Assembly (NCBI RefSeq): GCF_024713945.1
Contig: NC_134678.1
Span: 2,232,001-2,296,000 of the forward strand
Direction: 5' to 3'
DNA from: Dermatophagoides farinae
Lineage: Eukaryota > Arthropoda > Arachnida > Sarcoptiformes > Pyroglyphidae
Length of the DNA: 64,000 nt
The position numbers and the translations under genes were made by a program. Below, in pieces: positions 20,001-35,985 of the stretch. Each line of letters begins with the position of its first letter. The stretch's first letter is position 1. The notes under the pieces are model-generated. The model was not told where the DNA came from. It made no database searches and worked only from the letters and a program-made list of their open reading frames with translations.

Positions 20001-23000
20001 GAATATTAATGAAACTAAACAAAAAAAAAATTCGAATGACAGATTATCATCAATGAATATGGCCAGAATTTTGATTTGATAAAACAACAATCGAACAGCA
20101 ACCAAACAAATAAAAAGGTGACAACAACAACAACAATAATAAGCAGAAAAGTTTGTTCATTCATCATTGATTGACAGGTAGATTGATCAAATAGATTGTT
20201 GCTGTCATTGATCATGAAAAAAAAAATAAGAAAGAAGGGAAAAAAATTCAACTCAATTGGATAAAGAATATGGGAAAAACTACAACAAACATATCATAAT
20301 AACAATAATAATGATGATGATGATGATGATATGGTATGGATTGTGAATGATTCAAATGCTCACACAAAAACATACAACCAAAGACGACTTTGCCCATCTT
20401 TTCATCGTTATCATTCGAATCAAAATCCAAATGGAATGTAATTTTTTTTTGTATTGAACATAATTTACAAAGAACAAAAAATAAATAAATAAAAACAACA
20501 AAGAAAACGAAAAAAAATTCACATGATTCATGAACCATGCAATCATCATCATCATAATCATAATATTTAATCTTTGAATCTTATTGAGTCTTATGTCAGA
20601 TTTTTCTTCTGGTTTTTATTTCGTATATGGACAAATACGAAAAAAAAAATAATTATAACTAAACTACCGAAATGTAATGAGAAATTTAATCTTTTTTAAT
20701 TAAAAGCAGTTTAACATCAAACATGTTCGATAAAAGCTCATCATCATCAACAATAAACAAAATATATATAATTGTAACAACTAACAAACTGATAAATAAA
20801 CCTCTTTCTCTCTCTCTCTATTTTTTTTTCTTTTTGGATTTTTGGTCGGAAAAACGATCGACTGTTTTTCAAAGATTCAAATTCACAAGCTAAAATTATA
20901 ATGAAAATTGTGAGAGAAATTAAAAAAAAACAACAAGAGAAAAATTAAAACATCCAATTTAGATCATCATTTGATGTCATTCCATCATTTTCAATGGTTA
21001 ATTATATATAAATAATAATCCTTGCCCATTTTTTTTTATTGGTTCATTGTCCGATGGCAAGAAAAAAAAAGAATTCTTTTTTGGATCAATACGAAAAAAA
21101 GAGAAATTTTTCATTTTCTCCAACATCTAAAAAGTTCAACAAAAACACGATTCTCATGTTTTTTTTTTGTTCAACACAACAAAAAAAACATTTTTTCAAA
21201 CAAAAAAATAGCCATATATTGAAATGATAAATGGGTGATCAACCAAACAGACAGACCAAACTAAATATGATTCATTCATTCATTCATTCATTCATTTTTT
21301 TTTGAAAAATTTTCTTCTTGTGCTTCTTGATTTTTTTTTCTTGAATTGTTTTCGATTTTTGTTTCCATCTTCATGCATGTTATATACCGATAGGTGCATA
21401 TCCGAAACAAAAAAAACGAAAAAAAAAATCGTGCCATGAACACGATAATGTTGATGACCACACATACATATATATATCATCTATGCACGAATTGGTAAAT
21501 CTTTTTTTTTATCTTCATATATATTTTTTTTCATTTTGATTAATTAAATACAATATTCAAAGTATTGTGAGGTTGTTTGTTTGGGAAAATCAAGTCAACA
21601 ACAACAACAACAACCATAACACCGGTGAATACTGTATATGTAATATACACAAGCAAAAAATAGCACAGAAAAAAATCTATATTTCTATGTTATTTTTTAA
21701 TAATAATGATGATAATCCATTGCAGAAAAAAAAATGAAATAAAATGGTAACGAAAAGATTAACCAATGATGATGATATACAGTCCTTGTATTTTGTTCTT
21801 ATATTTTAACGATAATCATCATCGTTGAGTATTGTCATCATTTGATTGTTTGATTTGATTTTAAACAAGTCAATAAATGATACGATGAAATTGAATTTCA
21901 AATGATGAATAATTTTTTCTATGCAGATTTTTTTTTTCTTTTTGATTCTAACAAGGATTCATTCAATCATCGATAAAAATGATACTTTTTTTATCAGCGG
22001 GGGGAGGGAAAAAATCAATCAATTAATTTATTCTTTTATTATTGCAAATAATGTTGATTTTTTTCTTTTATCTTCAATGAATAAAGGTGTGTGTGTGTGT
22101 GTTTTATCCAAATACATAAAACATATATATATATATCGTGATCCAATCGTGACATGATTTTGGCTGCTGGATGTTACAACTACTACTACTACTACTACAA
22201 CTACCATGCAAAATGTTAATGATGATAATGATGTACCAGAAAAAAATGAATGAATGAACGAATGAATGAATGGGCGATTAAGAAATGACTGGGCGCCACA
22301 CACATACACATACACACACACACACACAAACAGATTAACAATTTTCATAATAACTGGACAAAGAAAGAATTAAAAAAAAAATTAGATCCAGCACAAATTA
22401 AAAAAAAAACCGGAAAAACAACAACAACAACAACAACATGGTTTTTGTTCAATAATAATAAGGTAATTAATATTAATTATTGTTGTGCAAATTGATTCTC
22501 ATCAACATTTTCTATTTTCTTTTTTTTTGTATATTATCAGTGCAAATTATTGCATATTAGATTATAGTTGAGGCACAAACACAAAAGATTGATTTAAACA
22601 TTGATGATAATGGACAAAAGATTGGACACACACACACACAGATAAACACAAATGAACATCGCAGCCTGATCGAGACTATCCTAATGGCTGTTTGTTATAT
22701 TGTTATGTTCAGTTTTTTGATGTGATAGACGTACGAATAATAAATGAAAAAATTTCACGTTCGTGATTCATATTTCTCAAAACAAAAATTATTGTTGATA
22801 ATGGACACAAATATGAATATGATGATGAGCTATTGTATGTATGAAATATTTTGGTCAAAAATTTAGACAATAATAATCATCATCATGATAATAATTGGTG
22901 GAAACAAATTTTTTTTTTTTTTTTTGGTAATAATAATTATAAAGTCTGACCGATTCAAATCTGAAAATTAATTATCATCATCATCATCAACACAATATCG

Positions 23001-26000
23001 AGTACAATTGTAGCCGAAAATGAAGGAAAAAATTCCACCAAAAAAAATTTTTCAATATTATGGATTCAATGGATTCTGATTTATATATTGTCTACAAGAA
23101 ACTGATGATTGTGCTTACATAATAATAAATAGATGATCACCGATCGAACCGATCATTGTGCTGACTATAAGAAGAACAAGAAAAAAAAACAGAAAGTAAT
23201 CAATAAATCATCATTGGAATGATTTTAATTTTAATAATATTATCATGATTTTTGCATTGATCATTTTTGATTTTTTTTTCTCTTTTCATGCATTTGATTA
23301 TATTCATCATCATTATATCATTATTGGATAAATATAATCGATCATTATTGATTTGTTCGTTGACTGTATATAAAGAAAGTGTGGCATTTTGTTTTTTTTT
23401 TTTTGTTTCGACTAATAAAATAAAACAGAATTATGGGCGCTAAAATGATTTTCATGTGAATTTTGTTGGTGGACATGTGTGTGTGTGTGTGTGCGTTTGC
23501 ATATATAATTATCATTAGGAAGGAAAGAAAAAAAAACATGTATGTAAATGATGTTCAGTTCATAGGGAAAGATTGTGTGTTAGTGTATATATATGTGAAC
23601 ATGGGTGTGAAATTAGTGAAAATGATATTGATTTTCGACCAAAAAAAAAAAGAATTCTTCTCCTTTCATTCTATCTATGGATACATTGTTTCCAATCTAA
23701 TGATTACACTAAAATCAATATTGATAATAAATGAAAAAAAATCGATTGATTATACCACGACAACGTCAACGTTAATAATGATAATAATGATTACGAATGC
23801 AATGATCCTCATCCAAAAATCATCAGTTAACTATAACCACACTCACGCCAACAAAAAAAAACAGACAGACAGACATACACATTGAAAATGTCATTAAGAC
23901 CAAAAGGTTTATTTAAGTAGAAGGTTATTGTTCGATAGAATTGTTACTGTGGTCATCAATAATCAGACAAAAAAATTCATTCCAGAAAAAAATATACGAA
24001 TTTCATAATGAGAAAAAAAAATAATGTAATGTATAACAGGGCGCGAAAGCTATCGAATAAAAACATCAATCAATGGCCATTAAAAAACAAAAGATGGATT
24101 GATAAATTTTTTTTAAAAAGAATGAAACGAATATAAATGAAACACTGTGGTGATTGAATTCGGTTTTTTTTACATTGGATTAATGGGAGATGAAAGAAAG
24201 AAAGAAAGAAAAAATAGAATGATAGCAAAGTATTATAATCACCATCATCATCATCATCATCATCATAGATGTTCAATTATAATTGAAAAGACAGGTAGTT
24301 TTACTGTGTTTTTTGGCCTTTTGTATAAATTCTCTGATCAATGGGAGAGTATTTGAAAATAATAATAATGATAATAATAAATCGAATACATAAAGAGAGT
24401 TTTTTTTGATTATATCAATTTGTATTATTTATAAGAATTGGCCATTATTGTTATGATGATGATGATATTTCGAATCGGTTCACAATTCGATCACATTTAA
24501 CGAATTGCTAATGAGAAACATATACAGCCAAGCCAAGCCAAATAACAACAGAAAAAAAATGATAACATTCAGACAAATGTGAGTGTGTGTGGGGGGGGAG
24601 GTGAATATCTATTTTTTTTCTTGATGTCTACAAATGATGATGATGATGATATGTCGGATTAGGCTTGGCTTTGATTTTTATTCCAATTTTCTCCATGTTC
24701 TTTTATCTCAACACATTATATGTAATACTTGAAATTATCATTCACAAATTCCGAATTCAATGGCAGCCAATTGTATTTATCAATAATACCTAAAAAGTCA
24801 TCATCAGTAATATTAAACTACAAAAAAAAAAATTTTTGTATTCAGTTTAATAATCATCATCATCATCATAATGGATGCGAAAAAATGTATATAATGAATG
24901 AATGTGAATGTATAAGAAACATCATTTATTCGTATGTTTAAATTCATGATGACCAAAAGAAGAAAAAAAAAAAGATTTGATGTTTTCACCCCCTTTTATT
25001 GAAGCGCTACTGTGTATCGTTTAATTTGAACAATAATAATAAGAGTCGGGCCCAAATGATAAATGATTAATTTTTTTTTTGTTTCTCTTAAATCACTCCA
25101 ATTCACTATTGAATATATATGTATCAAAAATATATTCTGATGAATTTGGTGCACAATTCCTTTTTAATTCGGCCAATTTTGTTGTTGTTGTTGTTGTTTT
25201 ATTTCATTGAATTTTATATGGAAAATTTTCTGATAGTAAACAATGACAAAGTTAAAACCTATTTATTTATTTTATTTCACATTCATCTCTATGTCTGGTG
25301 ATATTATCATGATATGATGATATGATGATGATCAAAATAAAGGGAGTTGGAGAAAGAAACAAAATGAAAATAAAGAAAGAAAAAAAATCCTATTTCAGCA
25401 AACAAAAACGTTTTTTAGGATCTTTTTTTTGTGTGTGTGTCCGTTACTGTGTTTGGAATTTTTTTTCTATGTGTTTGTTTGTGCTGTAGCATCATCAACA
25501 ACAATAATAATTTTTTTTTTTGGGAAACAAAAAAAATTTGCTGTATCCAAGCATCCATTGCTTATGAAATGATCGTATTTTGTTTGTTTGTTTGTTTCAT
25601 TTGTGGACTATAATTAGACACATGAGAAAACAACGAACAACGAAGACGATGAAGAAGAAGAAAAAGAAGAAAACGACGACGACGACGATGACAAAAACAA
25701 CAACAACAACAACAAAAAATGATAATAGTTTCTAAGAGTAAAAAAACACACACACACACAAACACATAGCTTTTATAATGAGAATTAAAAAGAATATAAA
25801 GCAATATAGTGATAGATATGGGATAAAAGATTTCAAATTGAAAATAATAAAAATGAACAAAAAAAAAGACAAATATCAATCAACAACAGACACAGACATT
25901 CAATCAAACAAACAAAAAAAAACTATTTGATATCAATTTGACAATCGCACACACAAATGACTAATTGAAATAAGAACAAAAATAAATGATGATGATCATG

Positions 26001-29000
26001 ATGATATGGGAAAAAAGTGATTTGATTTGTTTCGATTTTTTCGTTTCTCCATGCTCAACAATCATCATTATCAGCAAAAAATAGACGAGGGAAAAAAATT
26101 TGATTCAAAACAATTCTCACCGTTTAAAATTTCCGTTTGTTCATCAATGGTATTTTTATTTTTGCTTGATCCAGAAGAAAAATTGAAAAATTTTTTAAGA
26201 AACAAAAACAAACACTGAAAAAAATATGAATCATTTAAAAATCACAAACACACACGAACGGGTCCATTATTTATTGATCAATATTTGATTGAAATTTCCA
26301 TTAATCATATTAATGTATGTTGTGTTGTTGCGATGATCAAGAATTGTCGCTAATAATACATACATTCATACACGAGGCGAAAAGTTTGTCGTTTGCATGT
26401 GTTTTTTTTTCTTGTATAAATTGAATGATAATATTCAATGACAATTTGATGAAGATGAATCAAAAATTAATTAACATTTTTATCAAATGAAATGTCCTCA
26501 TCTCATTGATCATATATGGATTGCACACACACACACAAACAAACAAACAAAAAAAATGACAATGATGACAGGCGACAGGTATTATTGATTTCAACATAAA
26601 AAAAAGGGACAGCCAGAAATAACCGAATTATTAATTTCATTTACATCACATGATTACGATGATGATGATGATGATTATTATTAATAATAAAATAACAATT
26701 TACGTAGTATTCAAGAATCTTACGAAAACATCAACATCAACAACAACAAAAATCATCATTGAAAATCAGCAAAAAAAAATTGGCGCGCGCACAAATTAAC
26801 GGGGCAAACTTTGAATTCAACCACAATAATAAACAATTATTATTATTATATAATCAAACAGATTTGGGCTGAATAAAGAAAAAAAAACACTATAGACAAA
26901 GTCCAGAAGATAAATTGAGGTTGCGCAATATGAATGTGGTTATTATTTTCGAAAATCTTATGAAGAATAATAGCTTTCAGGAGTAAAAAAAAAGAGTGAG
27001 AGAAAAAAAAATTCAGAAAAGCCAGAAGAAATTGGAACGGATAAAATAACCAGAAGAAGAAGAAGAAAAAAAAATCAAAGTGAATAATAACGATGCACAC
27101 AACACGAATGGTAATCATCGACTGACACAAACAATATACACACTAAACATATAAACACCCAAACAAACAACACAACATACACAGACACTGGTTCAACCAT
27201 CATTGGATCACAACAAAAGGCAACGAAACGACAAAGAAGACAACGACGAATACGACGACAACACAGAACAGCCGAAATAAACAATAACAAAATGCAATAT
27301 TATTTTTTTTTCGAAGTGGAAAAAGAAGAAGATTCACCAATGTTTGTACATATATAATACATAATACATATAATACACTACTACAATCATGAACCAAAAA
27401 AAAAAAAAAAAAAACGGTGAACAGCATCAACAACAATTAAACAACACAACAGGCCACAGAGAGAATTGAATTGAATGGAATGTATGAAAGAAGAAAAAAA
27501 AATGTAATACAATTTGAAATTCAATTGAGATGGAGAAAGCGCGCGCGCTTATTGAAGAATGGATGTTTTATTGAAAGAGTGTATTATGTGTGTGTTTGTG
27601 TGTGTGTGGTAGCCAATGCTGCTGCTTCTGCATTTTTTTTTCTTCTTCTATCCATTCAATCCTCTCTACAGTTTGGTTATTTCTTATTTTATTTTTTTTG
27701 GTATTCCTTTGCTCTCTTTCTTTCTTTCTTTCTCTCTCTCTCTCTCTCTCTCTCACTCGAACTTCATTCATGTATGTGATTATTAATCGATAGAAAAAAA
27801 AATGATGATGATGATGATGATGAGGAAGGAAGGAAGCAAAAGCCTAAGTATCAACATCATCATCATCATAAACATCCCCCAATTTGATATATCAATATCG
27901 CATTTGTATAAATTGTGTATACCACTACCCAAAATAGTAAATATATATAAGAGAATGAATATGATCAGGAAAGCACCATCTCAGTTGATTACACATTTTC
28001 AAATTTTCGCCTATATGAAATTTTTTTCTATTTTTTTTTGTTTGATATCCAAATGAAAAAAAAGAGGATACCCGCCTTCATCATCATCATCAATATCAAA
28101 TGAAAAAAGTGGTAGTAGTAGTATTTGAAACAATTCCTCACACACACACCATCACATAAACAAACATCATCATCATCATCATGATGATCTTCATCTCTTT
28201 TTCTCACTCTTTTATCGTTCTTCATCATAGCTTTATGACAGTATTAAGAATGTTTTACAATAAAATACATTTCGATTTGATTTTTTTTCCTGGTCATTTT
28301 GACGATAAATACTCTTTTTTCTGTTGTCGCCCGTTGCCCGGTATATTTCCCTTCAAGTTTGTCTGGTTTTTTCTTTCAACCGGTAGTGGTAGTGGACCAA
28401 ATTTCAAATTTCTCTCATCGATAAAATTTGAATTTTTTTTTTTTTTTTTTGGTACCAAATTATTAAAATGGATCAAAATATTCGATCCATTATTACAGTC
28501 AAAAAAATTCAAATGAATGTCATTTGTTTTTTCTATTGTATATCTATCGATTGATATCGTTCATGTGTGTGTGTGTGTGTGTGGTGGGTGTGGGTGTTGA
28601 TGATAAAAAACCAAAATATATTATGAAAAATAATCAAATCAAATCCAATGACAAAAAAAAATGCATTTTAATCAACAATAATCATCATCATCATCAATTC
28701 TCAATCCATTTGATTACCATCAAAATAACAAAAACAAAATTTTTTTTTTTTGGTTTTGTTTTGTTCATCACACACATTGTTGTTGATAAATGTTTCTAGG
28801 CAACCCTTGATGTGATGATTCTATTCAATGAATGAATTGTATGAAATGGATGGATTGGAAAACACACACACACACACACATGAATTAGATACATGTGAAA
28901 TAGAGATCACATTTTTTTCCCATTCAAAGTTACAGAAAAATTGTGAAATTCGTTTTTTAATGATAATAAAAAAAATGTCATTCATAATATATATGAATAC

Positions 29001-32000
29001 ATTTGTGTTAATCATCAAAAATAATAACAAAACGGAAATAAAATCTTAGAAATAAAAAAAAAACTCGATCAATAGGACAAAAAAAAAATTTTGTTTTTCA
29101 AATCGACGATGCGTTATTGTGTGTTATATGGATTTTTTCTCTTCTTCTTCTTTATCATTGATAAAAGCATGATCATCTTAAATCATTGATTATTGATCGA
29201 TCAATTCGAAATTATTGATTATTGTTTGTCTCTTTTTTATTTGTGTATATGTTTTTCATTTCAATCCTGAATTGTCACAATAATCGTAGTTTTTGATGAT
29301 AAAACTTTTACAAAAAAAAAACGCACAAAAGATGTGAAGAGAGAGAAAAAAATAAAATCAAAATTGTCACACACACACACACACACACAAACAACAATAA
29401 CAACAACGACATCAAGGAAAACAACAACAACAACAAAAAAAATCAATGAAATGAAAATCTTGTGATTTATCCTGATAATTTTTGGTTAATAACAAATAAA
29501 TGACAAACGAACCAACAAAAAAAAAATAAATAAATATCAAGAAATGAAAAACAATTTTAATCGCTTCTCGTTTTTTTTTCTTACTGGTTGTTGTTGATAT
29601 ATTATTAATATAACAAACAAAAGAATGAAATAGTAGTTATATAGCCAAAAAAAAAATCCCTTGAATCAATTGGATTCCTTGGATTTTTTTTTCTTTATTT
29701 TGTTTTATATATATAAATTAATAGCGAGGGTGTAATGTGATGAACAAAACAAATCATAATGCGTCAACAATAACATCACATGTGTACTGTGTGTGTGTGT
29801 GTTTTTATTTGGTATTTGGGTATTTCCACATACATACACAAGTATGCTATACAATATTATTTTTCAAAACTACTACTACCATCATCATTGTTGTGTGTGG
29901 ATACAATAGAAATAAATGATAATAATGTATATGGTATATATGGATAACAATAGAGTAGGATGACTCCTTGTCTTCCATTGGTGGTGGCCTTTCTGTTAGT
30001 ATTTGTAAACCCAAAATCAAGGCGTATTATTACACAATGTTGGAAGAAGACAAAAAAAAACGGTACATAACAATAGATATATACGGACATCATGTATTGT
30101 GTGTGTGTGTGTGTCTTCTATACCATGAGATATAGCAATATAAAATTTTTTTTTTTTTTGAAAAATTCAAATTTAAATTAAATTCAATCATCATTGAATT
30201 ATATGAATTTTATAAATGATTTAAATCATTATATTGTCGTTGTGTAATCATAATACATTATCGATGATGATGATGATGATGATGATTATATAATTGCCAT
30301 CATCAAAATGTTATATCATAACGAATCAGTACATGGTGTCAATTCATATGTGTGTGTGTGTGTGGTTGTAAAAAAAAAACCAAAGCCACTGGAATGAAAA
30401 AAACAACCAAACATACGATTATCATTCTCTTTCTTTTTTTTTTTTTTTTTTGTTTGTTGCTCATCATGACCAAGAGAACCCTAAGGGCGACTTTGTTCTC
30501 AATTGTTTTACCACCAAAAGTGCATCTCAATCTGAATTCATCTCATAATCATCATCATCATCATCATCAAGCACCAAGAAAAAAGACATAAAAAAAAATC
30601 AAAGGACAGAGGTGAGGAGTGGCAGCAATGAATGTAATCATCGTCAATAGAGAGAGAGAGAGAGAAAAAAAAACTAAAACCTAGCGGATGATAATATAAT
30701 TAACATAATCAAACAATAAAATAAAATGAATTTTTTTTTTTTTTTTTGGAGACACGCATAGTGTGTTTGTGTATATAGCTTGCAGGTGTAATCTCTCGTT
30801 ATTATTATTTTTTTTCTTTTTCGAGGTTTTTTTTCTGGTATTGTAATTTTTTTTTTTGTTTTTGCTGCTCATATAAACCACCAAAAAGAAAAATGCTTGA
30901 AAATGGCCTTGTTTGATGATGTTGTTCAACAGCAAAATAACAACAACAAAAAATTAAATACAATGATATGCCCAATGGGCAATATATAAAATATAAATTT
31001 ATCGTCAATTCAAGAGATAAATAAGACAATTGAAATTTTAATTGTCATTTTCAGGAAAAATTTTCAAATAATCATCCATTAGTTGTGCGAGTTTGTATGC
31101 CAGTGAAATACCAAAAAAAAAAAAAAAAAATTCTAAATCGAAATATTTTTAAATCCAACCAGAACAAAACCAAAATGATGAAAGAAATGAATGAAATTGT
31201 ATGCTGTAAATAAATTAAGTGTTGTGTGTGTATGTGGTGATATTAGTTTGTTATTTTTTTTCCTGTTATTCCATTTTATTTTGAAAATGAATGAATTCAA
31301 CTTTATTATTATCATTATTATTGTTGCAACAATTTTGTGTGTGTGTTTTTTTTAACAAAATAAAATTTATTGTCTTTGGCAAATACGTTAAAATTCTTTT
31401 TCATCATTGAAAATTTTCACATCATATATCCCAATGTATTGAATTTGTATGGTGTATGATGAACATGAATATATATTGAAAGTCAAGACAAAAAACAAAA
31501 TATACTAAACTAAATATATATATACAAAGTCACAATTTGACGAATGAATTTGTTATTATCATTCAAGTTTGAATTATTTTTTTGCCTGTTGTTGATGTTT
31601 TTTTTAAACCTAGCAACAAACGAAAAAAAATAACAATCGATATATATATAGTGGCTGGAAAAAAGTGAAAAAAAAACAAACAATCAAGCCACATAATAAG
31701 ATAAATTGTAATGACAAGAATGTAAAGAATGAATCAATGATTTTTTTCTGTTAATTTTTTTTTGTTTTGTTTTGTTTTTGGATATTTATCATTGTGAATA
31801 GAAAAACAATGGGCGACTATAAATCGTTGTAATGAACACAATGAATGGATATTGGGCTCAATTTTTTTTCTCTCTTTTTATCTATCCATCTGTACAATGT
31901 GACAAGTGTTATGGCAACATTTCATTTGTCGGCCAACGAATAAAACAATGTGAGTAATTTTTCTTTTTTTTTCGTTTGAATGTTTTGAATGTTTAATTTT

Positions 32001-34000
32001 TATTTTTTTTTCTCACATTCAAACAGTTATATTCTGGCGTTGACATCATATCATATCACGTATCCACTATACCACTATATTATATATATAAAAATGAAAA
32101 GACAAAAACATCATCAATTTGCGCCTTCAACAACAACAACAACAACTGTATCTTGGAGATGACATTGAATCGAATTTCATTTTCTTTTCAATATTTATAA
32201 ACAACAAACAAAAAACGAATCGATTAATCAAAATGTGTATATAGCAATATAGACAGACACACACACAGAAAGTGGAAAATTTGGCCAAATCAAAAAAAAT
32301 GCATCTTATTATTATTATTATAACTGCAATTCTTATTCATCCGCATTATCATCAACAGAACCATAATGATGATGAAACTGAATTGACTGTCACAAAGCAA
32401 TTTTTTTTCAAATTCAATATTCATCTTTGCACTGTACTTATAATGTTTCTCTGTGTGTGTGTCAATTTCATTTTTGTTTCGGTTCAAATTGCAAAATCCA
32501 TCTTTCATCCATTTTGTTTGGCTAAGATATTCAGAGGTAAACGAATATATATCCATGAATAAGATAATCCTCATAATGATTCTTTTTTTTCTTCTTCTTT
32601 CTAGATTGAATTCCCATCCATTCTTTGTCATGTGTCGCCAAAATTGTCTTCAAAATCATTCAAGTGATAAATTATTTCAATAATCATCATCTATACCAGA
32701 TAGAGATAGAGATAGAGAGAGAAAATAAAACAACACTGAAGAGAAAGAAATCGTATCATAACAGAATATCATTTGAAGAAAAAATACTGAAAAAGAGGAA
32801 CTCAAAAACAGACACACACACACACACACACACAGAGAAGAGATGAATATTGAGTATCGAGAAAAAAAAATAAAACCAGTGAAAACAATCGAACCAAATA
32901 AAGCTTTAAAACGATTGTCGACAATTCTTTTTTTTTTTGAATATTTTATATTTTAAGAAAAAAAAAATTTTTGTTGGTTCTTTGCCCAATCATTATATAT
33001 GAGTAAAGAAAAGAAAAAGATTCACCACAATGTGAGAACAAAATAAAAATTATATGAAGAAAAAAAAAAGACAAGAGACATTCATACAAAACAAACATAT
33101 ATATAATAAGTTCAATTGGGGGCTCGCACCAGCACCAAGATGATTTATGTCGATCGAAGAACAAAGTCAATCTATCACGTTTACAATAATCATGATGATG
33201 ATGATCATCATCATCATTTTCATTTGCACAAAAAATAAGAATGATAATATTGTGTATATAAAATATACATCGGGGCCCAGTCTGATCAGTCTGGCAACGT
33301 CATTGTCAATCTATTTCGAAAGGAAAAAATCTTTGTGAGAGAGAAAAAAAAATAACGTCTCAAATATCGTTCTCAACGGCGACGTCGACTACTGTGGCAA
33401 TGACAACGACGACAACACTTAATGTTTGTTCCTTATATTGTTTGGTCCCGTAAAAAGTGAAAAATATCTTTTAAACATCGAAAAAAAAATTCTAAAGCCA
33501 AAATCAATCACTATATATATATATATCAATGACAGACACAGTCATATTGGATGAATCATTGTCATTGGTTAGATGATGTTATTGAAGCCAGGATAAAGAA
33601 AAAAAATTGTCGAAATTTTAATCAACATCATCGCAAGGATAATCTGCAAAAAAAAATAAAATAAATTCAAATTCGATAAAGTGTTGAAAGATATACAGTG
33701 TATAAATTTAATTCTACACACACCAGGCACCAAACCTTAAATCTGATTGAAAAGTTGAATGAATTGAGCCAATGATCTTGATGATGGTCAATCACAATGT
33801 GTTTGTCATGACGAATTTAGCCAAAAAGAATTAAAAACATTTTTATTATTGATTTTTAATTAAAACAACAAAAAAAAATATATAAATTAATACATCCGGA
33901 AATAAAGTCAGCCAGACAAATTGGAATTTTTCTATGGATCAAAACTAAATATCCGGATAGCAACAACAAACCAAGAAAAGAATAATGATTCGTATTTGTG
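20001..34000. other. Non-coding region with microsatellites; no gene seen
   Basis: Contents include (TTCA)n near 21271-21297, a (CTA)n run near 22179-22198, poly(T) ending GG at 22909-22925, 28433-28450 and 30731-30747, poly(A) after CC at 27396-27414 and 31113-31130, (CT)n near 27731-27755, an isolated 14-bp GC-alternating palindrome at 27537-27550, and a short CpG-rich patch at 33361-33415. Frames rich in K/N/I/F occur in both strands, as expected from the base composition. I see no conserved domain. Confidence 0.55.
27537..27550. repeat. GC-alternating palindrome AAGCGCGCGCGCTT
   Basis: A perfect 14-bp self-complementary sequence with five consecutive GC steps, out of keeping with the AT-rich surroundings. 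Such alternating purine-pyrimidine runs favour Z-DNA. Confidence 0.9.
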
Positions 34001-35985
34001 TGTGTGTGTGTGTGTGTGTGTGCAAGTGTGTAAGTGTGTGCGTGGGGCGGCTGATTACAAACATACATTATTATCATTAGGATTAAAAATCATCATCATC
34101 ATGCGATATTTGTTGTTGATCCGATTGTTGTTGTCAAGAACAAACAAAACGAAATGAACTAAAAAAAAAATAATACAAGAAATAAGGCCATAATAATAAT
34201 GGTAATTATGTATCAATTTACACACACACAAATATGTGACAGTTATAGATAAGAAAAAAGAAAGAATGAAAACTTACTTGTTCAATGTCATGGACACGCA
34301 TTTATTTATGTTTATGCATATTATATACGTATATATCAATACTGATCATTTGGTGGATGGATGGATGGATTTTTTTTCATTTGTCATTCTTATTCTTATA
34401 ACAAACAGTTGATACAATGTAACAAAGAAAGAAAAATCCAAATAAAATGAACGTATGTGGTCTGTGTGTGTGTGTGTGGTCAAACCGATTGGAATTGAAA
34501 ACAACAATAATTCTGGAATTTTTTGAGATATAATAGAAAAAAAATACGACAGACACGAAGAGAAAGAGAAAATGGAAAAAAGATTAGCAAATTGATTATA
34601 TATTATGATTTTGTTAATGACAGAATTTTTATTTTCATTCACATTTTGGCTGTCGTGTCAAAAATTCTGCCATTTTTATTCTGCTATGGTTTCTAGTGCA
34701 TTGTGATTACAAAATCCTAAAGATTATGAACTCGAATTCTTTGTGATTCTTTATGCTGATGATGATGTATGTGATATGTGGCAATAATTGCGGAACATAA
34801 TTCTAAACAAACAAAAAAAAATTTTGTTTGTTTTTTTTCACGTGACAACAGCGATGATTTAAGTGAATGGAATCAGATTTTCATGTTTAATTTACTAAAC
34901 GTATAGATTCTATATATAATAAAACAATAATTCCACAAAAGTGCAAACAGCTAATCATTTTTATTTCTTGAAAAACAATCTTTTTTATCAGAAATCTGAT
35001 TGAATTTGATTCATTCACATAAAAATTGTAGATAATCTATTATTGATGATTTTTTTAGGATAATAATGGAAATTCGAAAAAAAAACAACAATCGAAATTC
35101 AATTTATGAGCATGTGTGTGTGTAAGTGTGTGTTTTTTCACTTCTGTGTGAATTGTTTATCGTAATCATCATCATCATGATCAACAACATTAAAAAAAAC
35201 GACAAGAATAATACCTATGATATGATATGATATGCTCGCGTATTTACATCACGAAATGGCATTTTATTGCAATGGTTTTTTTTTTGTCTCAAAAGAGAGG
35301 ATTACGCGTCTTGGGGAAGAAATGATTATGTATGCATCTTTGTAATGAAAGAAAAAAAAACTTTATTGAAATCAAAGACGAAAACAACAACAACAACAAC
35401 AGTAATAATAATTGAATAGATCAAATCATGAAGATGAAACCGTAAAGATGACCAAAGAGAGAGAGAGAGAGGTACAATCATCGCCATGATGATTGGCCGA
35501 AACGATTGTTAAAAAAAAAAATAAAACAAAATCAATGAAAAGAGGGAGAGAAACAAACAAACAAACAAAAAAAAAAAGAATTACGATTATGGCTACACCG
35601 ATGATCGTTGTAGCTATGATGATGATTTTTTACGAATTGATTGTGTGTGTGTGATGGCATTTTTGGGCTGTAATTTGATGTGATATGTTTACTTTTTTTT
35701 TATTGACGATGATGATGACATGATGTAATCAAAAAAAAAAAATCTGGGTTCGACTAATAATTGTCATCATCATCATCATCAACATCATTCGACAACATAA
35801 CTTTATTTGTGGTCATCTATTTTTTTGTTGTTGTTGTTGTTGTTGTTGCTGATATTCATTCATTTATTCATTTCAATTCAAACAGTTATCATTATCAACG
35901 TTGTTTAATGACCATCGTTTCGGTATCATACATTCTTGATTTTTTGTTCCCATTGATGATACAAGATTGTAATAATAATAATAAT

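Noticed and set aside
23463-23885. 140-codon plus-strand frame
   Set aside because: It starts on a non-ATG codon and a GT repeat read as Cys-Val, with no recognisable motif; it is not distinguishable from chance.
28181-28516. 111-codon plus-strand frame with GSGSG
   Set aside because: Poly-Phe from a poly(T) tract and no upstream splice support; the opposite strand is also open.
32272-32562. 96-codon plus-strand frame beginning MENLAKSKKMHL
   Set aside because: Poly-Ile from ATT repeats and Cys-Val from GT repeats; the opposite strand is equally open (113 codons).
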